Notes under the pieces: model-generated | The model's input: the letters and a program-made list of their open reading frames with translations, nothing else | What the model was told of the DNA's origin: nothing | Database searches by the model: none | Part shown: positions 40,723 to 49,633 of the stretch, one piece after another | Layout of the letters: every line of letters starts with the position of its first letter | How positions within the stretch are numbered: the stretch's first letter is position 1 | Program-made: the position numbers and the translations under genes | Source: Ancalomicrobiaceae bacterium S20 | GTDB lineage: Bacteria; Pseudomonadota; Alphaproteobacteria; Rhizobiales; Ancalomicrobiaceae | Reading direction: 5' to 3' | Assembly (NCBI GenBank): GCA_040269895.1 | Contig: CP158568.1 | Location: 620,001-684,000, forward strand | DNA length: 64,000 nt

Positions 40723-42017
40723 TCAGGCGCGGCGGCGCCACCGGCGCGCCTCTCGGCGCAAGTTGCCATGAATACGGCGGAGCCACTGTGTCGGGGGCAC
40801 GTCCGCGCGCGGGGCGGCGCGCCCGCGTAGGCGGTCGCGCCGAGATCGGCGAGCGCTGCGGCGACCTCGGGCTTTCCTTCCAGCGCATGCTGCCGCGCCC
40901 AGCGCAACGCCGCCTCGCGGAAGCCGGCGATGTCGCCGGTGCGCGCGGCCTTGCGCATGCGGCGCGACGGCGCGGTCGGGTCGCGGGATGCGATCCAGCG
41001 GGTGAGGCGGGTCGTGTCGACGCGGGTGCCGGCGAGCAGCAGGGCAAGGCCGCCGAGAAGGCCGGTCGCGGCGGCGAGCGGCAGCACGATCCGGCGCGTC
41101 GCCGCGAGATCGGGGCCCTTGGCCTCGGCCGCGCCGTCGGCGCGCGCAACGGCGCGGCCGGCGAGTTCCGCGATCTGCTCCTTGCGTGCGACGGTGTCGA
41201 ACCATGGAATGGGGATCGCCGGCAGGGTTGCCGGCGCGCCGGTTTTCGAGCGGATGGTCCAGCGCCAGACGACGGTCGAGACCGGCCCCTCGCGCGTCAG
41301 CCGGCTCGTGCGTTCCTCCGGATCGGGGAAGGCGATCAGGCCCGGATCGCGCAGGTCGGGCATCGGCGGCAGCAGATCGGCCGGCACGCCATCGGCTTCC
41401 AGCGTCACGGTGCGATGCGTCGTCTCGCCGGTTCCGAGCCTGGCGGGATCCTTGTCGAACGTGTCGGTCAGCCGCAGCGTGCGCGCCGGCAGCCACCAGG
41501 CGACGGCGGGCGCGGCACGGACCGTCAGCGTGACCGGCGCCGAGACGACGTCGTGACGCACGCGCGATCCGTTCGGCGCCAGCAGCGTCAGGCGATGGGT
41601 GAAGGGCGGGATCGTCAGCGTCCCGGCCTTGCGCGGGAACAGCGCCATCACGCGATCGAAGCTGCGCGCGTGGCGGCCTTCGACGGTGGTCTCGGCCCAT
41701 TTGTCGCGGCCGAGCTGCATCCAGGCGAAGTCGGCGAAGGCCGGCTGGTCGAGATGTTCGAGCGTCATCTCCACCGTATAGACGCCGTGGATGCGCAGCA
41801 GGATCATTTCCTGCGCGAAGGGGGCCGGCGCCGGGCTGTCGACGGTCACGGTCAGGTTCGCGTCGCTGGGGGCGACGAAATCGGCGGTTTCGGCGCGGGC
41901 GGGGGCTCGGCCGGCGAGAAGGGTCAGCGTCAGTGCCGCCACCGCGAACAGGGCCGCGACGGGCCCGATCCGTGACCCGGTCCTCCGCGCATTGGCGGCG
42001 CGTGCTGGGCGCATCAT
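40723..42017 (-). CDS. batD: BatD-like protein (frameshift near the C-terminus)
   Basis: The last gene of the Bat operon. It encodes about 430 residues: a signal peptide/anchor (VAALFAVAALTLTLLAGRAPARA), an Ig-like BatD body (DANLTVTVDSPAPAPFAQEMILL ... GTLTIPPFTHRL), a second membrane helix (IVLPLAAATGLLGGLALLLAG) and a cytoplasmic tail. Near the end a CG-dinucleotide run (40804-40811) changes the frame: the original phase runs on through the antisense of the tRNA-Lys gene, while the other phase gives the plausible ending ADVPPTQWLRRIHGNLRREA and a stop at 40723. Removing one CG restores it. Bat proteins are linked to aerotolerance and envelope stress, with the mechanism unresolved. ATG 42017 overlaps the upstream stop. 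Confidence 0.78.
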
Positions 42018-42853
42018 GGGTCGTCTCCTTCCGGCGCGAGGCCGTTCGCGGCGCGGCGGGCATGTTCGGCCGCGATGCGGAGCTTCAGGTAGCGGCCGGG
42101 ATCGTCGGCGAGGGTGGTCAGCCATTGCCGGCTCGCCGCCATCGCCTGCGCATCCCAGCTCTTGCCCATCTCGCGCTTCCTCACCTGTTCGAACGCCTTG
42201 GCGATCACCGCGTCGGTGACGCTCGCGCGGCCGACGCCGTCGCTGTCGGTCGCCGAGCCGTTGGCCTGGCCCTGGCCGGCATCCTTGGCCTTGGTGTCGG
42301 CCGCGCCCTTGCGTGCCGCTTTCGAACCGCCGGGCGAGCCGGCATCGGAGCCGGCCTGCTTGTCGCCGGCCATGCCGTCGCCGGTGGAGTTCTGGTCCTC
42401 GGCATCGCCGCGCGGTTCGCCGTCGCGGCGCTTCTTCTCGGTCGAGGCGGCGCCGCCGGCGATCTTGCCCGCCGCGCGCTCGGCGGTCTCCTGACGGTCG
42501 AGCACGGCCGCAACGAGCGCGCGGTTCGCGGCCGCATCGGCATCGCCCGGACGGGTGGCGAGCACCGCGTCGAAGGCCTCGAGCGCGCCGCGATAATCGC
42601 CGGCCCGGGCGAGCGCATCGCCGCGATCGAAGGCGTGGGCGAGGCCGGCGATCCGGAACGCCTCGGCCGCTTCGGTAAAGCGGCCGGCCCGGTAAAGCGC
42701 GACGCCGCGGCCCGCCGGATCGTCGAGGAAGCGCAGGCTGGCGTCCGGCAGGCCGACGGCGACCAGCGCGCGGCCGAAACCGGCGGATCCGTCGGATGCG
42801 ACCGCGGCGACGAGGCAGGCGACGAGCGCCGCGACCAGAACCGGACCTCTCAT
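42014..42853 (-). CDS. BatC-like TPR protein
   Basis: A 279-residue protein with an N-terminal signal anchor (LVAALVACLVAAVAS), about three TPR-like helical repeats (GVALYRAGRFTEAAEAFRIA, RAGDYRGALEAFDAVLATRPGDADAAANRALV), a long Lys/Gly/Asp-rich low-complexity region, and a conserved C-terminal helix block (AMAASRQWLTTLADDPGRYLKLRI). This matches BatC-type partners of BatA and BatB. Its start overlaps the preceding batB stop and its stop overlaps batD (both ATGA). Confidence 0.88.
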   Translation of the reverse strand: MRGPVLVAALVACLVAAVASDGSAGFGRALVAVGLPDASLRFLDDPAGRGVALYRAGRFTEAAEAFRIAGLAHAFDRGDALARAGDYRGALEAFDAVLATRPGDADAAANRALVAAVLDRQETAERAAGKIAGGAASTEKKRRDGEPRGDAEDQNSTGDGMAGDKQAGSDAGSPGGSKAARKGAADTKAKDAGQGQANGSATDSDGVGRASVTDAVIAKAFEQVRKREMGKSWDAQAMAASRQWLTTLADDPGRYLKLRIAAEHARRAANGLAPEGDDP

Positions 42854-43782
42854 GCGCGCCTCCCGTCGCGACGGCGGAACAGCAGCAGCGCCGGGATCAG
42901 CGCCGCGGCGATCAGGAACCGGCCGTCGTCGCGCCAGACGAGGGCGGCGAGACCGGACTCGGTGAGCCGGGTCGCGCGGCTGTCGGCGAGGCTCTCGGCG
43001 AGCGGCATGGGATCTGCGGCGATCGCGGTGGTGCCGCCGCCGAGCCGGGCGAGCGTGGCGAGGCCGGCGGCCTCGCCTTGCGGCGCGGGGCCGGTCACCA
43101 GCGCGGAGAGCCGGTGACCATCGGCGGCGATGCGGCGCGCCGCGTCGGCGAGGGCGCCGGTCGCGGGGCGATCGGGGCCGACCAGCACGATATCGGCGGT
43201 CACGATGCCGGCTTCGAGAACCAGCCGCCGCGCGAGGTCGAGCGCGCGGGTCGGCCGGTCGCCGGTGTCGGGCACCGTCTCGCCGTCGAGCACGGCGATG
43301 GTGGTGCCGAGCGCGTTCGCATCGGTGGTAAAGGTCGAGGCGACATAGGCATCGCCGGCATAGACGACGAGCGCGATCGGCCGGGCGCCGGCAGCCTCCG
43401 CGACTTGCCGCGTCGCGGTGATCATGGCGGGCAGGCGGTCGGCGGTCGTCGCGCGCGGGCCGAGATCGACGACCAGCACGACGGCGTCGAGGTTGCGATA
43501 GGTCGCGGCATCGCGGGCCTCGTGGGCCGGGCCCGTGAGCGCCAGAAGCACGATTGCGGCGACGATGCTCGCGAGCGCGCCGGCGCCGAGCCGACGGCCG
43601 GCTTCGCCCGGCACGACGCGGCCGAGCCGTTCGAGCGCGGCGAACAGCGGCGGGTCGATCGCTGCCTCCCAGCGCGAGCTGCGTTTGGCCCGGGCACGGG
43701 CGAAGAGGATGATCGCGGCGAGCGCGGGCAGGGCGGCGAGCCACCAGGGCCGGAGCAGGACGAGGCCGAAGAGATCGATCAT
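42850..43782 (-). CDS. BatB-like VWA-domain membrane protein, degenerate MIDAS
   Basis: A 310-residue protein with two N-terminal membrane helices (LVLLRPWWLAALPALAAIILF, ALASIVAAIVLLALTGPA), a VWA-like domain and a C-terminal helix before RRRDGRRA. The expected metal-ion adhesion motif DxSxS reads DLGPRA, so metal binding is probably lost, in contrast to the intact motif in the adjacent batA. Position and topology identify it as the BatB equivalent of the operon. Confidence 0.86.
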   Translation of the reverse strand: MIDLFGLVLLRPWWLAALPALAAIILFARARAKRSSRWEAAIDPPLFAALERLGRVVPGEAGRRLGAGALASIVAAIVLLALTGPAHEARDAATYRNLDAVVLVVDLGPRATTADRLPAMITATRQVAEAAGARPIALVVYAGDAYVASTFTTDANALGTTIAVLDGETVPDTGDRPTRALDLARRLVLEAGIVTADIVLVGPDRPATGALADAARRIAADGHRLSALVTGPAPQGEAAGLATLARLGGGTTAIAADPMPLAESLADSRATRLTESGLAALVWRDDGRFLIAAALIPALLLFRRRDGRRA

Positions 43783-44843
43783 GGCCGGCCTCCGGGAATG
43801 GGGTCGGAAGAGGCGGGACGCCGACCGAGGCCGAGGCCGCGCGGTAGATGCCGCAGGAAGGGCAGGCGGCCGGCTGGTAACAGATCCCAGTCGAGCGCCA
43901 GGATCGCGAGGCTCGCCGCCAGCGCGATCATCGCCGGCCAGATCCACAGCGAACGGTAGACGCGCGCGGGCGGCGCCGCGCCGCGGCTCGTCTCCATGGC
44001 GTCGATCGCGTGCCCGACCTGCTCCAGATCGGCGGTGGTGCGGACGCGGAAGGCGGTTCCGCCGGAGAGTTCCGCGACCCGCCTGAGCGTCGCGGCATCG
44101 ACGGCGTCGGGATCGTCGGTGGTCGATTCCAGGTCGTTCTCGCCGAGCGCGATCGTATGGACGCGGATGCCGAGCTCGCGCGCCAGCACGGCGACGTCGC
44201 TCGGGCCGACGGTGCCGGCGTTGTTGGCGCCGTCGGAGAGCAGGATCACCACGCGCGACGGGGACGGCGAGGCGCCGAGCCGCTTCAGCGCCAGGCCGAG
44301 GCCCTCGCCGATCGCGGTCGAACGGCCGGCGATCCCGATGGTCGCCTCGTCGATGGTGCGCGCGACGCTCTCGACATCGAAGGTGGGCGCGGCGGCGAAG
44401 AAGGCGCGTTCGGCGAAGATCACGAGCCCGATTCGGTCGCCGGACCGGCCGCGGACGAAGTCGATCGCGACTTTTTTCACCGCGTCGAGCCGTCGAGCCG
44501 GCTGGCCGTCGATGCTGAAATCCTTGCGGTCCATGCTGCCGGAGAGATCGAGCACCAGCACGATGTCGCGGCCGGAGACCGGCAGGGCCGGGCTCGGCAC
44601 CAGCATGCGCGGGCCGGCGAGGGCCACGACCAGCGCCGCCCAGACCGTCCAGGCGAGCCATGTGTGGGTGCGTGCCGCCGCGCCCATATCGGTCGCGAAG
44701 GCGAAGCGCGCGGCGATCGCGTCGGGCACGCGCAAGGCCGCCCCGACGCCGCGATCCCGGAACGGCGGCAGCAGCAGGGCCGCGAGCATTGGCAGCGGCA
44801 GCAAGAGGAGCGCGAGCGGCGTTGCAAGGGAGTCCATCGTCAT
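43779..44843 (-). CDS. batA: BatA-like VWA-domain membrane protein
   Basis: A 354-residue protein: membrane helices near residues 5-27 and 62-82, then a VWA domain with intact MIDAS (LVLDLSGSMDRKDF, with threonine and aspartate partners in AGRSTAIGEGL and VVILLSDGANNAGTVG), and a C-terminal membrane helix (SLWIWPAMIALAASLAILALD). The domain faces the periplasm and is thought to bind protein partners through metal. ATG 44843 overlaps the DUF4381 stop; ATG 44837 (MDSLATP) is an equally plausible start with better ribosome-site spacing. Confidence 0.92.
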   Translation of the reverse strand: MTMDSLATPLALLLLPLPMLAALLLPPFRDRGVGAALRVPDAIAARFAFATDMGAAARTHTWLAWTVWAALVVALAGPRMLVPSPALPVSGRDIVLVLDLSGSMDRKDFSIDGQPARRLDAVKKVAIDFVRGRSGDRIGLVIFAERAFFAAAPTFDVESVARTIDEATIGIAGRSTAIGEGLGLALKRLGASPSPSRVVILLSDGANNAGTVGPSDVAVLARELGIRVHTIALGENDLESTTDDPDAVDAATLRRVAELSGGTAFRVRTTADLEQVGHAIDAMETSRGAAPPARVYRSLWIWPAMIALAASLAILALDWDLLPAGRLPFLRHLPRGLGLGRRPASSDPIPGGRP

Positions 44844-45373
44844 CTCCCGCGCCGGATGATCTCAGCGAACTGGCGCTCGACCGCGTCGAGATCGAGCTCG
44901 GGATCGGGACGGTAGAGCGCGGTCGCGAAGCGGGTGCCGGCGGGGCCGGCGAACCAGTCGGTTCCGAACCTCGCATCGAGCGCGGCACGGCCGGCGGGGG
45001 CCGAGAGGCGCACGGGGGCGCCGGGGGAGCCCGCCCAGGCGGCGAAGGCGCTCGCCAGGGCGCTAGCGCGTTCGGAGGGCCCACGCTGGCGCGCGGCGGT
45101 CATCTGGGCCAAGGCGATCGCCTCGGGCGTCTGAGGGCGGCGCGCGAAGGGGCGCAGCGCGAGCGCGACCAGCAGTGCGAGCGCGATGCCGCCTGCGCCG
45201 GCGAGCGCGGCATCGGCCATCGTGCCGGGCTGGGTCGGCGCGGGGCCGCGGATGTCGATAAGGCCGGCCAGCGGATCGGCGGCGCCCGTCGCGGCGGTCT
45301 GCGCGGGTGCTGGGGTCGCGGTGGACGAACTGGCGGACGGAGCGCCTGAGAGGCCGTCAGCGGCGGCTGCCAT
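44840..45373 (-). CDS. DUF4381-like membrane protein
   Basis: A 177-residue protein with a Ser/Ala/Pro-rich N-terminus, the PLAGLIDIRGP motif typical of DUF4381 (usually L..LRDI..P), one membrane helix (AGGIALALLVALALRPFARR) and a helical C-terminal domain ending LDLDAVERQFAEIIRRG. The family is found only within Bat operons, between the DUF58 and VWA genes, as here. Function is unknown. ATG 45373 overlaps the DUF58 gene by 17 bp. Confidence 0.82.
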   Translation of the reverse strand: MAAAADGLSGAPSASSSTATPAPAQTAATGAADPLAGLIDIRGPAPTQPGTMADAALAGAGGIALALLVALALRPFARRPQTPEAIALAQMTAARQRGPSERASALASAFAAWAGSPGAPVRLSAPAGRAALDARFGTDWFAGPAGTRFATALYRPDPELDLDAVERQFAEIIRRGR

Positions 45374-46286
45374 CGAGCGCCTCCAGGGCGGCGAGCATCG
45401 TCGCCGGTTCGTCGGTGGTCGTGATCGGCACGGCATCGACGCCGAGCCGGCGCAGGCGGGTGAAACGCGGATCGCGATCGGCGTCGAAGGTCTCGGCGAC
45501 GCGGCCGAGCCGGCGGGTGCCGCTCGCATCGACGAAGGGCAGCAGGTCGGGGCTCGCGTGGCGCTCGAAGGCATCGACGACAATCAGAGCGGCGAGGTCG
45601 GCGCGCCTCGTGAGCGCGCCGGCCGCCTCGTCGAAGCCGGCGCCCGGCTGGTCGAGACCGCTCGCGAGCAGCACCGAGGCGCCACGGGGCGCGAGGCGGG
45701 CGGCGAGGTCGAGCGCGGCGGCGAGCGGTGGCTCGCTCCGATCCTGCGCGGTCGATGCGGCGTCGCGGAGTGCCTGGGCATGGGCATGGGCGAGGCCGCC
45801 GGCGACCGCGATCATGCCGCGATCCCGGCCGCGCGCCGGCACCACGACCGGGTCGCCGGTCCCGAAGGCGACCAGACCGACCCGGCCGCCGCCGTCGATC
45901 GCGCGCCAGCCGGCGAGCGCCGCCGCCTCGGCCGCCGCGACCGAGCGGAACGCCCGCCGCGTGCCCCAGAGCATCGACGGACGCAGGTCGACGAGCAGGA
46001 TCAGCGTCCGCTCGCGTTCGTCGCGGAAGGTTCGGACATGCGGGATGCCCGTGCGCGCGGTGGTGTTGCGGTCGATATGGCGCACGTCGTCACCCTCGGC
46101 GAAGACGCGAATGTCATCAACTTCGAGGCCGCGACCGCGGCGGCGTACGACGAAGCCGCCGGGCAGCGCCGTCAGGGCGCGCGGCACGGCGATGTCGGCG
46201 CGCACGACATGGCGCAGGCCGAGCAGATGTTCGACCGGCAGGTCGACACCCGCTTCGGCGGTGTCCGGCGCGGGCAGGGCGGTCAT
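45357..46286 (-). CDS. DUF58 domain protein
   Basis: A 309-residue protein of the DUF58 family, which has a VWA-like fold. Hallmarks: LTALPGGFVVRRRGRGLEVDDIRVFAEGDDVRHIDRNTTART, then ERTLILLVDLRPSMLWG. The segment corresponding to DxSxS is DLRPSM. It is the second gene after moxR, an association conserved across bacteria; DUF58 proteins are assumed to be clients or adaptors of MoxR. ATG 46286 overlaps the moxR stop (ATGA). Confidence 0.92.
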   Translation of the reverse strand: MTALPAPDTAEAGVDLPVEHLLGLRHVVRADIAVPRALTALPGGFVVRRRGRGLEVDDIRVFAEGDDVRHIDRNTTARTGIPHVRTFRDERERTLILLVDLRPSMLWGTRRAFRSVAAAEAAALAGWRAIDGGGRVGLVAFGTGDPVVVPARGRDRGMIAVAGGLAHAHAQALRDAASTAQDRSEPPLAAALDLAARLAPRGASVLLASGLDQPGAGFDEAAGALTRRADLAALIVVDAFERHASPDLLPFVDASGTRRLGRVAETFDADRDPRFTRLRRLGVDAVPITTTDEPATMLAALEALDGSRR

Positions 46287-47311
46287 AGCGGCGCGACCGC
46301 GTCGATCAACCTGGCGATCAGGCCGCGCGCGGTCGTGCCCTCGGCACTGGCCCGCCAGGTCAGGCCGACACGGTGGGCGAGTGCATCGACCGCGTAGTCG
46401 CGCACGTCCTCGGGCAGGGCGTAGTCGCGGCCGCGGACCAGCGCGCGGGCGCGGGCGATGGCGGCGAGCGCCAGCGTGCCGCGCGGCGAGACCGGATGTT
46501 CGATCGCGCCGGCGATCTCGGGGAGGTCCGACCCGGCGCGCGTCGCCATGACCAGACGGACGATATAGTCCTTGAGCGCGGGCGCGATGTGGACCTTGGC
46601 GGCGGCGGCGCGGGCGGCACGGACCTCCGCCGCGCCGAGCCGGACCGGCGCCGCGGCCGACGCCTGACGGCCTTCCTGTTCGACGAGGTCGAGGATGGCG
46701 CGTTCAGCTGTCGCGTCGGGCAGGTCGAGCACGACGTGGAGCAGGAAGCGGTCGACCTGCGCCTCGGGCAGCGGGAACGTGCCTTCGTGCTCGATCGGGT
46801 TCTGGGTCGCGACGACCATGAACGGGTCGGGCAGCGCATGGGTGACGCCGCCGGCGGTCACCTGGCGCTCGGCCATCGCCTCGAGCAGGGCCGACTGCAC
46901 CTTCGGCGGGGCACGGTTGATCTCGTCGACCAGCAGTAGCGCGTGGAACACCGGGCCGGGCACGAATTCGAACGCGCCGCGATCCGGTCGCCAGACCGGG
47001 GTGCCGGTGATGTCGGCCGGCATCAGGTCGGGCGTGCACTGGATGCGTGCGAAGCCGACGTCGAGCCCGGCGGCGAGGCCCTTGACCGCGCGGGTCTTGG
47101 CGAGGCCGGGCGCGCCTTCGAGCAGGACATGGCCGCCCGCGACGAGCGAGACGACCAGGCGCTCGACCAGCGCATCGAGGCCGACCAGGCCGGCCTGCAG
47201 CGTGCTCGACAGGCGGGCGATCGCGGCGGCGGGCGCCGCCTCGATCAATCCCGAGTGCGGGCCTGAGTGCGGGCCGGAATGTGGGCCGTCGGCCCTCGGA
47301 TAGGCTTCCAT
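46283..47311 (-). CDS. MoxR family AAA+ ATPase
   Basis: A 342-residue AAA+ ATPase. Walker A is GAPGLAKT, Walker B is LLLVDEINRAPPKVQSALLEAM, sensor 1 lies in FMVVATQNPIEHEGTFPLPEAQ, and the lid domain contains HPVSPRGTLALAAIARARAL. MoxR ATPases act as chaperones that mature complexes, working with the VWA proteins encoded downstream. It is the first gene of the operon. The N-terminus carries three tandem PHSG units. ATG 47311 was chosen; the longer open frame upstream overlaps the divergent kinase promoter region and is not conserved in character. Confidence 0.95.
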   Translation of the reverse strand: MEAYPRADGPHSGPHSGPHSGLIEAAPAAAIARLSSTLQAGLVGLDALVERLVVSLVAGGHVLLEGAPGLAKTRAVKGLAAGLDVGFARIQCTPDLMPADITGTPVWRPDRGAFEFVPGPVFHALLLVDEINRAPPKVQSALLEAMAERQVTAGGVTHALPDPFMVVATQNPIEHEGTFPLPEAQVDRFLLHVVLDLPDATAERAILDLVEQEGRQASAAAPVRLGAAEVRAARAAAAKVHIAPALKDYIVRLVMATRAGSDLPEIAGAIEHPVSPRGTLALAAIARARALVRGRDYALPEDVRDYAVDALAHRVGLTWRASAEGTTARGLIARLIDAVAPL

Positions 47312-47549
47312 GGCACCTCGCGTCGACGTTTCCTCGCCGGTCGTTGCCGGCCTTGTCTGCCTGGCGGTCTTCGCCGGCGTTCTTGCATCGGGCTCTGTGA
47401 TGGGAGCCGATCCTTTGAGGCCATGGTAGGGCGTGTGTGCGGTCGGTGCCTGGGCAAATTTCCCGATCTCGTGGTCCTGAATGTCGCGGGTCGTGCGGTC
47501 GTGGCACAGTGAGGCATCGGTTCGCCTCTTCTCGAACGGGATCGGCCGC

Positions 47550-48926
47550 ATGAGTCTGCTCGTCCGGATCACGCTTCGGCTCGCTGCCGTCGCCTTCGTC
47601 TCGCTCGCCTGCACGGTCCTCTGGATCCTGCACGACACCAACCAGCGTCTGCGCCTCGACGCCGAGACCTCGGCCGAGCGACTGGCGCAGCGCTGGGAGG
47701 GCCGGCCGGGCCTCGGCAGCATCGGCGCGACGAGCCGGGACGTGCTCTTCGGCTGGGATGCGCAGGCGAGCGGCACGCCGATCATTCCCGGTGTCTGCGT
47801 GGTGGTCTCGACGCCCTATGATCCCGATTCGAGCCTGTGCAACGCGCGGGACGGACTGGGCGGCACGGTGCCGGCCTGGTTCGCGACGCTGTTCGAGCGG
47901 CTCGCCGGGCCGCCGGCGCCGGCCACGCGCGACGTGGTGTTCCGCGGCCGCAAGCTCGGGTCGATCCGCGCCAGCGTCGATCCGGTCGCGGCGACGGAGC
48001 GGGCCTGGCAGCAGATCAGCGTGATGACCGGGCTCGCGGCCAGCATGGCGACCGGCATGTGCCTGCTCGCCTGGATCGCGATCGGGCATGCGCTGCGGCC
48101 GACGCGGACGATCATCCGGGCGCTGCGGGATCTGGAACACGGCGAGGATGCGCGGCGGCTGCCGTACTTCGCCACCGCCGAATTCGATGCCGTCGCGCGG
48201 GCCTTCAACGATCTCGCCGCACGGCTGCAGCAGACGACCGCCGAGCGGGCGGCACTGACGCGACGACTGTTCGATGTGCAGGAGGACGAGCGGCGCGGGC
48301 TCGCCCGCGAGCTGCACGACGCGTTCGGTCAGTGTCTGACCGCGTCCGGCGCGCTCGCGGCCTCGATGGCGGCCGGTGCCCCGGCGGACCGGCCGGACCT
48401 CGCCGAGGATGCCCGTTCGATCGGCCGGCTGACGGCCGACATGCAGGGCGTGTTGCGGGGTGCGCTGGCGCGGCTGCGCGTGCCGGATCTCGAGGAGATC
48501 GGCCTGGAGGCGAGCCTGCGCAGTCTGGTCGGCTCCTGGAACCGGCTGCGCGGCGGCCGCACGCGGTTTCTGCTCGAGGTCGAGGGCGATCTCTCCGGTG
48601 TTGAGGAGGCCGAGGCGCTCGGCATTTATCGCATCGTGCAGGAATGCCTGACCAACGCCGCCCGACACGGCGATCCGGCCACGGTGGTGGTCCGCATCGC
48701 CGGGCAAGGCGGCGGCGCGGGCGCCGTGTCGTTCAGCGTCGAGGACGATGGCGGCGGTGATCCGGCCGGCGTCGATGCGACGGGCGGCTTCGGCGTCATC
48801 GGCATGCGTGAGCGGATCCGTGCCCTCGGCGGCCGGCTGGCGATCGGCCGCTCGGCCGCCGGGCTGGTGGTCTCGGCGGTGATCCCGGCGCCCGCGGGCG
48901 CTCACACGGCGGAGGCCGGCCGGTGA
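47550..48926 (+). CDS. NarL-type sensor histidine kinase
   Basis: A 458-residue membrane kinase. Two membrane helices (LRLAAVAFVSLACTVLWIL and MTGLAASMATGMCLLAWIAIG) flank a periplasmic domain of about 130 residues. A HAMP segment (RPTRTIIRALRDLEHGED) follows. The HisKA_3 phospho-acceptor lies near residue 256 (RRGLARELHDAFGQCL) and the ATPase domain contains QECLTNAARHG and GGFGVIGMRERIRALGG. Its stop overlaps the response-regulator start, so the pair is one system. The periplasmic domain binds an unknown signal. It is divergent from the moxR operon across 238 bp, so control of that operon is possible but untested. Confidence 0.94.
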   Translation: MSLLVRITLRLAAVAFVSLACTVLWILHDTNQRLRLDAETSAERLAQRWEGRPGLGSIGATSRDVLFGWDAQASGTPIIPGVCVVVSTPYDPDSSLCNARDGLGGTVPAWFATLFERLAGPPAPATRDVVFRGRKLGSIRASVDPVAATERAWQQISVMTGLAASMATGMCLLAWIAIGHALRPTRTIIRALRDLEHGEDARRLPYFATAEFDAVARAFNDLAARLQQTTAERAALTRRLFDVQEDERRGLARELHDAFGQCLTASGALAASMAAGAPADRPDLAEDARSIGRLTADMQGVLRGALARLRVPDLEEIGLEASLRSLVGSWNRLRGGRTRFLLEVEGDLSGVEEAEALGIYRIVQECLTNAARHGDPATVVVRIAGQGGGAGAVSFSVEDDGGGDPAGVDATGGFGVIGMRERIRALGGRLAIGRSAAGLVVSAVIPAPAGAHTAEAGR

Positions 48927-49588
48927 GCGCGCTGACGATCATGCTCGTCGACGATCATCCGATCGTGCGGGAGGGATACCGCCGCCTGCTCGAGCGGCAG
49001 AGCGGCTATCGGGTCGTCGCCGAGGCCGAGACTGCGGCGGCGGCCTATCAGGCCTATCGATCGGCGAAGCCGGACGTCGTCGTGATGGACCTGTCGCTGC
49101 CGGGGCCGGGCGGGCTGGAGGCGATCCGGCATATCCGGCAATGGGACAAGGGCGCGCGCATCCTCGTCTTCTCCATGCACCAGAGCGCGCCGTTCGCGCT
49201 CAAGGCATTCGAGGCGGGGGCGGCCGGCTATGTGACCAAGACCAGCCCGCCGGAAGAACTCGTGCGGGCGGTCGAGACGGTTGCGCGCGGCGGGCGGTCG
49301 CTGTCGAGCGACATCGCGGACGAGATTGCGGCCGAACGACTGACAGCGCGCGGCGGGGCGTTCGACGACCTCGCGCCGCGCGAGGTCGAGATCCTGCGCA
49401 TGTTCGCTTCAGGGCGCACCGCCGACGAGATCGCCGACCAGCTCGCGCTCAGCCTGAAGACGGTGCAGAACTATCACTACCAGATCAAGGCCAAGCTCGG
49501 GGCGCGCACCGACGCGCATCTGGTCTGGCTGGCGATCGGCGGCGGTTTCCTGCTGGCGGAGGAACCGGTTCGCGACCCGCCCCGTTGA
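48923..49588 (+). CDS. LuxR/NarL-family response regulator
   Basis: A 221-residue two-domain regulator. The receiver has VDDHPIVREGY, the phospho-acceptor in VVMDLSLPGPGG, the switch Ser in VFSMHQ and Lys in YVTKTSPPEEL. The C-terminal LuxR HTH reads LAPREVEILRMFASGRTADEIADQLALSLKTVQNYHYQIKAKLG. It starts at GTG 48923, overlapping the kinase stop by 4 bp. The cognate partner is the upstream kinase. Confidence 0.95.
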   Translation: MSALTIMLVDDHPIVREGYRRLLERQSGYRVVAEAETAAAAYQAYRSAKPDVVVMDLSLPGPGGLEAIRHIRQWDKGARILVFSMHQSAPFALKAFEAGAAGYVTKTSPPEELVRAVETVARGGRSLSSDIADEIAAERLTARGGAFDDLAPREVEILRMFASGRTADEIADQLALSLKTVQNYHYQIKAKLGARTDAHLVWLAIGGGFLLAEEPVRDPPR

Positions 49589-49633
49589 GCGGCCGGTGCC
49601 GGGTGGCCTTGGCCGGGAGCAGGCGGACGCCCG

